48,656 nt of DNA from [Flexibacter] sp. ATCC 35208 (lineage in GTDB: Bacteria > Bacteroidota > Bacteroidia > Chitinophagales > Chitinophagaceae): contig NZ_MTKN01000063.1 of assembly GCF_001975825.1 (NCBI RefSeq), positions 1 to 48,656 on the forward strand, read 5' to 3'. Below the pieces are notes generated by a model. That model ran no database searches, was not told the origin of the DNA, and saw nothing but the letters and a program-made list of their open reading frames with translations. The position numbers and the translations under genes are program-made. Below, piece after piece: positions 1 through 7,945 of the stretch (the stretch's first letter is position 1; the number at the start of each line of letters is the position of its first letter).

Positions 1-1
1 A

Positions 2-325
2 GGTCCGAATACTTACTTTGAAGGCTATGAAAATAATTTTGATAATGTAATATTTGCGGAAAGATTCTCTGAAGGTGAGATCGGCTTTGTTACCCAAGAG
101 AGTTATAAGAAATTCAAAGTAAACCATGTTTCTTTAAATAAGGATTTGTTCTTGAAATTTTGGCCACAAGACAAAAAACAACATTCCCTATATAACATCG
201 AAGACTTATCATTCCCTTTTTTTATTTCAAATCGTACAGATATTTTAGCAAATAAATCTGTACGAAAAAATAACTTTATTTGGTATCCAACTGACAAAGA
301 GCTTAATCTGCAACACCAATTTTAA
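2..325 (+). CDS. C-terminal 107 residues of an unknown protein, cut by window edge
   Basis: The frame starting at base 2 is open for 107 codons and ends with TAA at 323-325; its start lies outside the window. The peptide is rich in aromatic and Asn/Lys residues (for example FFISNRTD near the middle, FIWYPTD near the end) and has no motif I recognise. It converges on the helicase gene, whose stop is about 40 bases away. The base composition is as A+T rich as the two defence genes beside it, so it probably belongs to the same acquired island. The function is unknown. It was missed by start-to-stop ORF calling only because its start is off the edge. Confidence 0.7.
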   Translation, partial: GPNTYFEGYENNFDNVIFAERFSEGEIGFVTQESYKKFKVNHVSLNKDLFLKFWPQDKKQHSLYNIEDLSFPFFISNRTDILANKSVRKNNFIWYPTDKELNLQHQF

Positions 326-366
326 CAGACTATATCAAAAGAAAATGTCCTACTAACAATAGGGTG

Positions 367-2259
367 TCACGACAAATTTCTCAAAAATCTTGAAGGCGCT
401 TGGTTAACAGGTGTTTCCTTATCCCATGGCATGAACTTCTGTTTGGGATAAGTGACATATAAAAGACGCTTAGAGCGTGTTAAAGCTACAAATGCATTAT
501 TCTTTTCTTCATTAAGAGACGCTCCACCTTCCTTAACCGCTCGATAATCAGGAAATGTACCCTCATTCATCCCCATCAAAAAAACTATATCAAATTCTAG
601 TCCTTTCACAGAATGAACTGTACCTAATATAACTCCGGTATTTTTGTTATTATTTAGGGAAATTCCTAAAGCAATTTGATTCCTAAAGTTAGATAATGTT
701 TTATTCTCAGCAGTTGTTTGCAAAGAGTATGCCTTCCATAATGCTTTTAGCTCTTCTATATCTTGTATTACAAATCCCTTCTTTATTAAGTCGTTCGAAT
801 AATGAGGTGAAGTATTAACATATGCTTCTATCAGTTCCAATCCCTTTATAAAATTATTTATACCTGAATTAACAACTTTCCAGGACTCAAATAGAATGGT
901 ATATTCATTCTTTATATCAGATGAAATAATAAAATCTGATAATTTATATAGTTTATCAATTCCAACATTAGTATCTAATAAAGGAATTTTTTCTAACTCT
1001 AAAAGTTTACACAACTGTATAAAATGAAGTTTATCCAAAGAGTTCACTAGAATTCTAATGCCTAAATCATACATTTTAAGTAAATCACTTACAGGCTCGC
1101 TCAGATCATTTGTCTTTTTATAAACAAATGGAATTCGCTCTTTTCCTAATTCCTTTTCAAGACTTTTAAATACATATTTATTTCTTCCTAAAACAGCAAT
1201 TCTTTCAGCAGTTATATCTCCCTCGATATCATTGTGCTTTTTAGAATCCAGGAAAAATTTAATCTTATTAGTTATGAACTCTGCTTCTGACTGTTCATTT
1301 TGACATTCAGAAATTGAAAATTCACCATTGATTACAGCATTAGAAATATCTACTGAATTTGGAATTAACTTTTGTGCTGCTGTTAAGACGGAAATAGAAG
1401 ATCTGAAGTTTTCCGCAAGCTGTATTATTGGGGCGTTAAAATCAATGACAAAGTTTTCAGTCATAAAAGTTTTACTTGACCCATTAAATCCATAAATCGC
1501 TTGATTAGGATCTCCAACCATTAAAATATTATTGTGTTGCTTACCGCATAGTGCTTTGATTAATTCATATTGTGCAAAATTTAAGTCTTGAGCTTCATCA
1601 ATGCATACATATCTAAACATCTTTCTATATAAATCGGCGACAGCCGGACGTTCAACAAGGATTTTATAAGCGAGACAAATTACATCATCAAAATCTATGG
1701 CATTTTGAGAAGATAACACAGCGTTATATTCATGGAAAAGTAACATTGTTTCTTCATCAGCCGCTTCATTCGTCTGAACAAGCCCACATAAATTCTTTTT
1801 TTGCTGGCTGATGTAATTTAAAACATCAAATATGAACTTCTGCCTATCTTTATCTGAAGCTCCTGTAACGTATTTTTTTAATGATAGGTTATTCTCAAAT
1901 ACCTCAAGTAAAATTTCTCTTCTATCATTTTCCCGCTCAAAAATATGCGGCATTTTATCTATCCCTATTGCAGTACCTTTTGAACGAATAAGCTCAAGGC
2001 AAAATTTATGAATAGTTCCAATGAATGCCCTATCCTTTATGCTCTGTACATCTTTAAGGCGTGTTTGCATTTCATCCGCAGCTTTATTTGTAAATGTTAA
2101 TGCTAACACTTTAAATGTTCCTGGTTGCGAAGAGAGTAAATATCTTACACGTTCAGTCAAAACTCTCGTTTTACCGCTTCCTGCACTTGCCAAAACAAGC
2201 ATAGGCCCGTCTTTTGACTCAACTATTATTCTTTGTTTATATGAAAGCCTGATTTCCAT
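367..2259 (-). CDS. gajB: UvrD/Rep-family superfamily 1 helicase, GajB-like subunit of a Gabija-type defence system
   Basis: The 630-aa protein carries the SF1A helicase motifs in order: Walker A ASAGSGKT at residues 24-31, motif II IDEAQD, motif III GDPNQAIYGFNG, motif IV ENFRSS, motif V GTVHSVKGLEFD and motif VI VALTRSKR. Its ATG overlaps the stop of the upstream nuclease gene by one base (TAATG), so the two are translationally coupled. Known Gabija systems pair an OLD-type nuclease (GajA) with a smaller UvrD-like protein (GajB) that responds to DNA ends and NTP levels during phage infection. The length is greater than the roughly 500 aa of the studied GajB, so it may be a longer variant. 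The pairing is clear; assignment to Gabija rather than another OLD-UvrD pair is inference. Confidence 0.85.
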   Translation of the reverse strand: MEIRLSYKQRIIVESKDGPMLVLASAGSGKTRVLTERVRYLLSSQPGTFKVLALTFTNKAADEMQTRLKDVQSIKDRAFIGTIHKFCLELIRSKGTAIGIDKMPHIFERENDRREILLEVFENNLSLKKYVTGASDKDRQKFIFDVLNYISQQKKNLCGLVQTNEAADEETMLLFHEYNAVLSSQNAIDFDDVICLAYKILVERPAVADLYRKMFRYVCIDEAQDLNFAQYELIKALCGKQHNNILMVGDPNQAIYGFNGSSKTFMTENFVIDFNAPIIQLAENFRSSISVLTAAQKLIPNSVDISNAVINGEFSISECQNEQSEAEFITNKIKFFLDSKKHNDIEGDITAERIAVLGRNKYVFKSLEKELGKERIPFVYKKTNDLSEPVSDLLKMYDLGIRILVNSLDKLHFIQLCKLLELEKIPLLDTNVGIDKLYKLSDFIISSDIKNEYTILFESWKVVNSGINNFIKGLELIEAYVNTSPHYSNDLIKKGFVIQDIEELKALWKAYSLQTTAENKTLSNFRNQIALGISLNNNKNTGVILGTVHSVKGLEFDIVFLMGMNEGTFPDYRAVKEGGASLNEEKNNAFVALTRSKRLLYVTYPKQKFMPWDKETPVNQAPSRFLRNLS

Positions 2260-4085
2260 TATATATTAGCTTTATCAATTTCAATTTTCAAATCAGCAGA
2301 TATTTTATCAAAAAGACTTTTCAAGATTGGAGGGAATCGTCTTTTTTTATCTTCTAATTTCACGATAATTTCAGTAACAATAGGGCTTATTGAGGTTTTG
2401 TTCTTAGACATATAATTCAAAATATCCAAATCACTAAATGCAGATATTTCAACTTTCCTTTTCTCAAGAAGTTCTGCTCTGGCAGTTTTCTCCTGTTCAC
2501 TATTAAAAACTAAATTTTTATAGATTGCGTTTTCGATTTCAATAATTCCATTCTTAATTTCGTTTTGATAGCCTAACTCAATCAAATATTTTTCAAAGTC
2601 ATTAGAGTTTGGAATTACAAATACATTTGAGGGACTATCATCGAGACTAATCTTAATTTTTGAAAGAGCTGATTTTACTTTTTTGACAGGATCAGGCTCT
2701 CCATCACTAAGTATGTACCAAGGAATATTGAATGTTTTACAAAGGCGAATAAAAGGTAAATAATTACCTGCTCCTCCAACTCCTACGAAGTTTATCCCTA
2801 GCTCAAAAGTGTGTTTGGCCCAATACCCTTTACCGAAAATCGGCAAAGATTGTTCTTCCGTTTCTCCTTCAAAAAGAACAACAGCCTTTGCAAAAAGCAA
2901 TTCTCCTCTGGAATGCATTACTTCTCTTCGTAATTTTCTCAAATCTTCTGGGAACATTCCATCTATACTAAATTGAGATACTTGAGGATGGTCATTTGAT
3001 TTGTAAAAGTGCCTAATCTCTTCTAAATCGCATTGTCCTGCAATATATGGAGAGTGCGAGGTAATAATTTTTTGACCTTTGATCTCTATTAGCTGAGAAT
3101 ATAAATGCCTTTGTGCATTAGGATGTAAATGAGCTTCTGGCTCTTCAAGTGCTAAAATGGGATAATAGGGGCTTGCTTTTCCCTTTTCAAAACTATCGGC
3201 AAGCCACGTTATATATGCTTTGAATGCCAAAAGGGAAGCCCAGCTTCTAGTTCCCATCCCATGATATTCAAGGGGAAAACTTTCATTTTCACCATCTTGA
3301 AAATTAATATTCAGTCCTTTATTCAGATCCCTAATTTTTTTGTTTAAAGGAGTAATATCAATACCCGTACTTCCTGATGGAATCGTATTACTTAATTCTT
3401 TTAACCTATCACGTAAATGGGATAAAACTTCACTATTCCCTACAATATCATCATTTAGACTCTTTATTTTTTTTTCGAGTTCCTCGATTTTCTTTGGATC
3501 TATTTCAATTTTAGAAATAAGTTTCCCGAGATAGGAGGAACGATCCTTCAGGTCACCTAATATATCTCGTTGAGCATCTATAAAAAACAATGGCAATGTT
3601 TGAAATGACGACTTTAAAGGATCTAAATATTCCTCTTTCTCCCAGTTTTCAACGTTTTCCTTCCAATCACTAATCTTATACTTTTTTATTTCGTAATCAT
3701 TTTTGAAGATGTTATATGACACCTCAGTTCTAAAAGCCACATACTGGTTATCATTCCTATCAATATTTATTAGATCACCAAATTCAACATCTCTCCACAA
3801 ATCCGTAAACTCTTTTATTCTTTCGCTGTTCTCATTTACAGGAATGATCCTTACATCAATTCGAATTTTATTTGCTTCATTAGAAACATCTTCTTTACTT
3901 ATATGAAAATCTTCTTTTGATACAAAACGTTTTTCAATTCCTAAAGCCAGGTTAATTGCCTTTAGGAATGTGGTTTTCCCCGCGTTATTAGCACCAACAA
4001 GCAAAGTAAGAGGCGTTAAATGTACTTCGATATTCTTCAGAGAGCGGAAGTTAGAAATTCTTACAATGTCAATTAAAATACTCAT
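2259..4085 (-). CDS. gajA: OLD-family ATPase/TOPRIM endonuclease, GajA-like subunit of a Gabija-type defence system
   Basis: The 608-aa protein begins with an ABC/SMC-like ATPase head: Walker A GANNAGKT at residues 31-38, a predicted coiled-coil stretch at about 195-255, a Walker B region LALEEPEAHLHP near 311-322, and the H-loop TSHSP near 342-346. A TOPRIM domain follows, with the acidic motif FEGETEE at 405-411, the second acidic motif SDGEPD at 460-465 and DFEKYL near 496-501. This is the class 2 OLD layout, in which the nuclease gene sits next to a UvrD helicase gene. In Gabija, GajA nicks DNA and is held in check by nucleotides until phage growth depletes them. It is the first gene of a two-gene minus-strand operon, with the XRE repressor gene just upstream on the same strand. 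Confidence 0.88.
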   Translation of the reverse strand: MSILIDIVRISNFRSLKNIEVHLTPLTLLVGANNAGKTTFLKAINLALGIEKRFVSKEDFHISKEDVSNEANKIRIDVRIIPVNENSERIKEFTDLWRDVEFGDLINIDRNDNQYVAFRTEVSYNIFKNDYEIKKYKISDWKENVENWEKEEYLDPLKSSFQTLPLFFIDAQRDILGDLKDRSSYLGKLISKIEIDPKKIEELEKKIKSLNDDIVGNSEVLSHLRDRLKELSNTIPSGSTGIDITPLNKKIRDLNKGLNINFQDGENESFPLEYHGMGTRSWASLLAFKAYITWLADSFEKGKASPYYPILALEEPEAHLHPNAQRHLYSQLIEIKGQKIITSHSPYIAGQCDLEEIRHFYKSNDHPQVSQFSIDGMFPEDLRKLRREVMHSRGELLFAKAVVLFEGETEEQSLPIFGKGYWAKHTFELGINFVGVGGAGNYLPFIRLCKTFNIPWYILSDGEPDPVKKVKSALSKIKISLDDSPSNVFVIPNSNDFEKYLIELGYQNEIKNGIIEIENAIYKNLVFNSEQEKTARAELLEKRKVEISAFSDLDILNYMSKNKTSISPIVTEIIVKLEDKKRRFPPILKSLFDKISADLKIEIDKANI

Positions 4086-4163
4086 TAGTTTAGTCCTTTT
4101 TAGATGCAGGTAATTTTAAAACCAAAATGAATAATTTGAATTATAACAGATTCAATAAGCAAA

Positions 4164-4201
4164 ATATAGAAAAAGCCACCAACACGGTGGCTTTTCTATA
4201 T
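4164..4201 (-). terminator. Hairpin terminator between XRE gene and gajA
   Basis: Arms 4164-4180 and 4186-4201 pair almost perfectly (one bulged A) around a 5-base loop, with T-rich sequence on both sides. It lies just after the stop of the XRE gene on the minus strand, so it should separate the repressor transcript from gajA. Confidence 0.7.
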
Positions 4202-4216
4202 TTTTGTTCGTCAATT

Positions 4217-4621
4217 TTAGTTCTTAGGTTTCCCTTGCAACAATTCTACTTTTTCCTTTTCACTTGCCAACAACCGTTCATATAACTCTACCACCTTATC
4301 AATAGGATTAGAACTGCAATAGTAATTAATGGCATTCAACGTAGAACTGTCGTTACTATTAAAAGTATTTGCAATAACATTAATCGCAGCTTCTTCGTTA
4401 AATTTCTGAATAGCTTCCGGGGTCACTTTCAACACTTTAGCGACCTGTTCTAAAATATCCGGTTCTATAGTTTCTTTCTGTTCCAATAGAGATATTTTCT
4501 TTTGTGTCCAATCATCGCCTAATTCATAGGCAAGTCCTTCCTGCTTCATACCCAGCATTTCCCTGAAACGTTTAACGTTCTTTCCTTCGTGTACTTTGTT
4601 TGGCATATCAGTGTTTGTCAT
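4217..4621 (-). CDS. XRE-family helix-turn-helix regulator
   Basis: The 134-aa protein has a Cro/C1-type HTH at residues 12-70 (VKRFREMLGMKQEGLAYELG, then DDWTQKKISLLEQ and the tail VAKVLKVTPEAI), followed by a short helical tail with Asn/Ser-rich and Glu/Lys-rich parts. Small XRE proteins of this form are common on Bacteroidota mobile elements and usually repress their own promoter. It is transcribed away from the HEPN gene, and the 152-base region between them carries two overlapping short palindromes that could be its operator. A promoter box TATATTTG lies only a few bases before its ATG. It may control the defence genes, the HEPN block or both. Confidence 0.85.
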   Translation of the reverse strand: MTNTDMPNKVHEGKNVKRFREMLGMKQEGLAYELGDDWTQKKISLLEQKETIEPDILEQVAKVLKVTPEAIQKFNEEAAINVIANTFNSNDSSTLNAINYYCSSNPIDKVVELYERLLASEKEKVELLQGKPKN

Positions 4622-4625
4622 GCTA

Positions 4626-4633
4626 CAAATATA
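4626..4633 (-). promoter_or_regulatory. Candidate Bacteroidota -7 box of the XRE gene
   Basis: On the minus strand this reads TATATTTG, an exact match to the TAnnTTTG element. It sits 4 bases before the start codon at 4621, which would give a leaderless or near-leaderless transcript. No clear -33 box was seen. Confidence 0.4.
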
Positions 4634-4657
4634 ATAAATCTATCAATGGAATAATGA

Positions 4658-4680
4658 ACCCCAAAGGGGTATAAAATACC
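4658..4680. promoter_or_regulatory. Two overlapping short palindromes, candidate XRE operator
   Basis: ACCCCAAAGGGGT at 4658-4670 and GGTATAAAATACC at 4668-4680 are both perfect 5-3-5 inverted repeats sharing three bases. They lie between the divergent XRE and HEPN genes, upstream of the XRE promoter box, where an autoregulatory operator is expected. Binding is inferred only from position and symmetry. Confidence 0.4.
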
Positions 4681-4773
4681 GCTAAGATATTCTATTTATT
4701 CGGCAAGATAGCTAATTAAAGTATTGAATATGAGGGTATTGTTATGTTGTTTTGATTACCAAATCGATACCAT

Positions 4774-5934
4774 ATGACAAAGCAGGAATATAAGACGCTT
4801 ACCTATAGGCCCACTCAAATGGAGAGTAACGGTGTAGGTAAGCCTCATGAAGCGCTGGAGGTCTTTTTTAGTGATTTCACAGTAGAAGATTGCCGGAAGC
4901 GCCTTTGGGAACTATATAGCCATTGGATAATTAACCATGAAAGACAAGGAACTGAGCATAATGAAGCCAGCACCATACTGCTTTTCTATACTCATACTGA
5001 AATGCTGATAGAAGCCGCTTATTTGCTCTATAATAAGAAAAAAAGGAAAGATGCAGCAAAAGAAGCAGCTCCACTGCCAGAAATACCTGTACTCAAACCG
5101 GACGAAACCCTGGTATCCATAACCCCGGATGAAACATTACAGCAGGTGATACAGGCAATAGTCAAAGAAGCGCTGCCAGAAAGGATATTTCTCATTAACC
5201 CGATTAGTGACGGCCAAAGCGGAGAGAATTTACAGTTAGAGCTAATGGTATTGCTGCCTGAAACGGCCTCTAAGCCGTTTGATGAATACCACAATAGTAT
5301 TACTGCTGCCTGTAAGGATATGGCATCAGTCAAGATCTTAATACGGAAAGCGCAGGAAGTATATAGCTTTTTACAACAGGGACATATATTTTACTCTGTG
5401 GTTTGTACAGATAAGGCGCTTGTATATAGTATAAATACTGTCCCCTTGCCAGTTCCTGAACATTTACCCGTAGCTGAAATACGGGAAAAGGCGTATAAAA
5501 CTTTTGAGCAGGATACCCCTAAATGTGAAGCATTTATAGACGGAGCCAGGTATTACCTGCTTACAAAAAAGTACGGCATAGCAGCATTTATGTTACAACA
5601 GGTAGTAGAACACCTACTGCGGGCTGTCATTGCCAGCCTAATGAACCGGAACGTATTTACCCATAACCTCACCAGTTTACTACAGACATGCCGGTTATGT
5701 GCCAAAGAAATAACTACAGTATTTCCACGTGATACGGATAAAGAAAAAGAGTTTTTTCAACTGTTAAACACGGCCTATGTAAAGGCCAGATATACTAATG
5801 ATTACGAAATCGGCGAGTATGAAGTGTCTATCCTGCTGGAACGTGTTGAATACCTGCAATTTAGAGCCAAAGAGGTCTGTACGAAAAAAATCGAAGCATT
5901 CGGCCAATCTGTAAAATCATCAATCACCCAGTAA
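4774..5934 (+). CDS. Three-part protein: shared N-terminal domain, degenerate nucleotidyltransferase-like domain, HEPN domain
   Basis: In this 386-aa protein, residues about 24-86 form a helical domain that resembles the N-terminal half of the next gene product. Residues about 121-222 look like a minimal nucleotidyltransferase fold, but the usual GS and DxD metal ligands are gone (LELMVLLP replaces the acidic strand). Residues about 240-366 are a HEPN domain, with the A-x-x-L signature around GARYYLLTKKYGIAAFMLQQ, a following THNL, and the terminal YVKARYTNDY that matches the LxxxYxxxRY end of this family. HEPN proteins are often RNases or their inactive partners in toxin-antitoxin and defence modules. 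Here toxin, regulator or sensor roles are all possible. Ten bases separate it from the next gene. Confidence 0.75.
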   Translation: MTKQEYKTLTYRPTQMESNGVGKPHEALEVFFSDFTVEDCRKRLWELYSHWIINHERQGTEHNEASTILLFYTHTEMLIEAAYLLYNKKKRKDAAKEAAPLPEIPVLKPDETLVSITPDETLQQVIQAIVKEALPERIFLINPISDGQSGENLQLELMVLLPETASKPFDEYHNSITAACKDMASVKILIRKAQEVYSFLQQGHIFYSVVCTDKALVYSINTVPLPVPEHLPVAEIREKAYKTFEQDTPKCEAFIDGARYYLLTKKYGIAAFMLQQVVEHLLRAVIASLMNRNVFTHNLTSLLQTCRLCAKEITTVFPRDTDKEKEFFQLLNTAYVKARYTNDYEIGEYEVSILLERVEYLQFRAKEVCTKKIEAFGQSVKSSITQ

Positions 5935-5944
5935 ATTACTGTTT

Positions 5945-6613
5945 ATGCCACAACCACACGACTTTTACCCGCAAAACTTATCTGTATCTGAAATAGCCAA
6001 TCCATACATGGTAGCTAATACCTTTTTCCATGAATATGACTTAGCCTATGTAAAAAGAACCATCGCCAGTTGGATGGCAGCGGTATATAAAACGGCCAGC
6101 TGGAACAATGAATCCCCCGGTAATCTTGTCTATTTTTCTGAAAGGCTTTTACGGTTAATTGAAGCCGGATGGCTTATTAATCAGATGGACAATAGCGAAA
6201 GGCTGGCTAACCTAAGGTTGCAGTATCCGGAAGGAGAAATTGACATGATGAACCCTACCTTGTATTGCAAATTTGTACATAAAGACTACCCTTGGGATTA
6301 TTTCCCCCGTAGTCTAACGCGGAAAGAATTTATTACCCCTTATAAAGTCTTTCCCAAATTCTTTCAGTTTCGTACACTATCCGAATGGAAAGAGGAACTG
6401 CATAATATTTTACATATTGCTTTAACTGGCGATAACATGGAGGCTACAGGAGATGTAATTGATGTATTGGCATTTAAAAAGCATCTTGATAAACTTGCAG
6501 ATGCCTGCCACTTAATCAGCGTCAGGGAATTTGAATGGTCTAACGGAGAAATCATAGTAAAAACCATTAACACAACAAATAATGAAGGGGAAAACGCTAC
6601 AGAAAAAGATTGA
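5945..6613 (+). CDS. Uncharacterised protein sharing an N-terminal domain with the upstream HEPN protein
   Basis: This is a 222-aa soluble protein. Residues about 18-82 (FFHEYDLAYVKR, then NLVYFSERLLRLIEAGWLI) align with residues 24-86 of the upstream protein (FFSDFTVEDCRKR, then LLFYTHTEMLIEAAYLLY), sharing the FF pair, an Arg, a Trp and the LIEAxxL core. The rest is unlike it and contains an aromatic-rich stretch with KDYPWDYFPRSLTRKEF. I do not recognise the family. Its tail overlaps the next HTH gene by 32 bases, so the three genes probably form one operon. The repeated domain suggests that the two proteins meet a common partner or each other. Confidence 0.7.
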   Translation: MPQPHDFYPQNLSVSEIANPYMVANTFFHEYDLAYVKRTIASWMAAVYKTASWNNESPGNLVYFSERLLRLIEAGWLINQMDNSERLANLRLQYPEGEIDMMNPTLYCKFVHKDYPWDYFPRSLTRKEFITPYKVFPKFFQFRTLSEWKEELHNILHIALTGDNMEATGDVIDVLAFKKHLDKLADACHLISVREFEWSNGEIIVKTINTTNNEGENATEKD

Positions 6614-6827
6614 TAAATACACTTGCAAATTAGGCCACAATCTAATGTGTATCCGTATGAAAAAGGGGATTAGCCTGTCTGCTACTTCGACTGACACAGG
6701 TATCTCCGTATACACATTACATAATATTGAGAAAGGGAAGTACCAGCATATAAGGATATTAGTACTTTTCCGATTGGCCAAATACTACCATATAATGCTG
6801 TCAGATTTATTTGAAGGTATGGATTAG
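6582..6827 (+). CDS. Small XRE-type helix-turn-helix protein
   Basis: The 81-aa protein is almost all HTH: LGHNLMCIRMKKGISLSATS forms helices 1-2, DTGISVYTLHNIEKGKYQHI the recognition region, and LVLFRLAKYYHIMLSDLFEGMD the closing helices typical of HTH_3. It starts inside the preceding gene (32-base overlap, different frame), which indicates co-translation. An HTH protein ending a HEPN operon is the usual place for an antitoxin-like or autoregulatory partner. That role is inferred from order only. Confidence 0.75.
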   Translation: MKGKTLQKKIDKYTCKLGHNLMCIRMKKGISLSATSTDTGISVYTLHNIEKGKYQHIRILVLFRLAKYYHIMLSDLFEGMD

Positions 6828-6833
6828 GATACG

Positions 6834-7550
6834 CTATTCACCAACATCTTTAATATGTGTCAGCCACTTTTCTACCTGATCATAGATTTCCTGCACATCT
6901 TTTTCAGGGTAATTCTTGAACATATAATCAGCAAACTTAGCTTTCGTTTTAATATCTTCCCATTCCATAACCGTGAGGCTTAACATCGGCCATTTCTTGG
7001 TTTGTTGCATAAATCCATATAATGGCAGATAAGGTGGGGCATAGTAAAAGGAATTATCTACCAGTTCATCATATAAAGGGCGATTAAACGCCCTTTTCAT
7101 ATCCCCAACCACATCATACAGAATACGAAATTTACTGCCTTGCTGTATAGTAGTAGCTAATGCAGGCATTCCCTTATCCTGGAAGAAAACAAACAGGTAA
7201 TCTATGAACCCTGGCTCCATTTCGTCACACAAATCTTTGCTGTAAAAAGTATAGTCCAGCTTAAACTGGTCTAAAGAAAAATCAGGCAGTCGCTTATCAA
7301 TAATGTAATTAATCAAAAGTTCTTCCTTCTCCATAATCTGCTCCAGCGAAGGGCCATGCATTTTCCCATCCATGAATATTACATATCTGGCTTTGGAAAA
7401 CAATTCAAAATAGTAACTCTTAAAAACAATTGTTTTCCTGTCAAAGGTTACCTGTACATATAAAGGATATGTAAGCTGACCGTGAAAAAACACCTGTTTT
7501 AGCCGGTCATTGAAATATGTTTTATAGCTAACCTTGTACGTCTTTTCCAT
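6834..7550 (-). CDS. Unknown 238-aa protein, possible integrase-arm-like N-terminus
   Basis: This gene converges on the HTH gene with six bases between the stops. The N-terminal 50 residues (ending near YPLYVQVTFDRKTIVFKSYY) weakly resemble the arm-type DNA-binding domain of Bacteroidota tyrosine recombinases, which often reads YPIYVRITV. No catalytic RHRY residues follow, and the remainder is rich in aromatic and acidic residues (for example FYYAPPYLPLYGFM). No transmembrane segment or signal peptide is evident. The family is not recognised, and the arm-like similarity is faint enough to be chance. Confidence 0.6.
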   Translation of the reverse strand: MEKTYKVSYKTYFNDRLKQVFFHGQLTYPLYVQVTFDRKTIVFKSYYFELFSKARYVIFMDGKMHGPSLEQIMEKEELLINYIIDKRLPDFSLDQFKLDYTFYSKDLCDEMEPGFIDYLFVFFQDKGMPALATTIQQGSKFRILYDVVGDMKRAFNRPLYDELVDNSFYYAPPYLPLYGFMQQTKKWPMLSLTVMEWEDIKTKAKFADYMFKNYPEKDVQEIYDQVEKWLTHIKDVGE

Positions 7551-7804
7551 TTTTCACTCATTTTATACGTAATGGCATCAAAACGTGTAACAGAATCTAA
7601 TATACCCTTATTCCCAGCATACAAATCATACCAAAGTATGCTAAAGCTGACCAATGGGGGTAAGGCTTGCAAAATAAACACTCCAAATTAATAAAAAGTT
7701 TTGGTAAAAAACAAATTAACCTAACAAATTTACTATATTAGCATTGGAGGGTATATTCTCTTGCACAGAGAGATTTTGTGAAGTTGATAAAAGTGGAGGT
7801 GCAG

Positions 7805-7945
7805 ATGGAAAACATTCAGCCCGAGAAAATAGTTGAAATACTAAAGGGGCATGGTACGCATGTAACTATTGAAGAAGCTAAATTGATTCTGGAATTTATG
7901 TACAAGTTGGCTCAAATTGCTTTAAACACATATTTAGGAAAATGA
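7805..7945 (+). CDS. 46-aa protein coupled to the serine recombinase
   Basis: This short frame begins MENIQPEKIVEILKGHGTHV and continues into an amphipathic helix (EEAKLILEFMYKLAQIA). GGAGG at about 7793-7797 is a good ribosome binding site. Its TGA overlaps the recombinase ATG (ATGA at 7942-7945), so recombinase translation should depend on it. I recall similar tiny proteins in front of Bacteroidota serine recombinases. A role in controlling or assisting recombination is inference. It is too short for standard ORF cut-offs. Confidence 0.7.
   Translation: MENIQPEKIVEILKGHGTHVTIEEAKLILEFMYKLAQIALNTYLGK

Noticed and set aside
7499..7681. Minus-strand 60-codon frame upstream of the 238-aa gene
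   Set aside because: It overlaps the start of the better supported gene in another frame, lacks a ribosome binding site and has no protein-like pattern.
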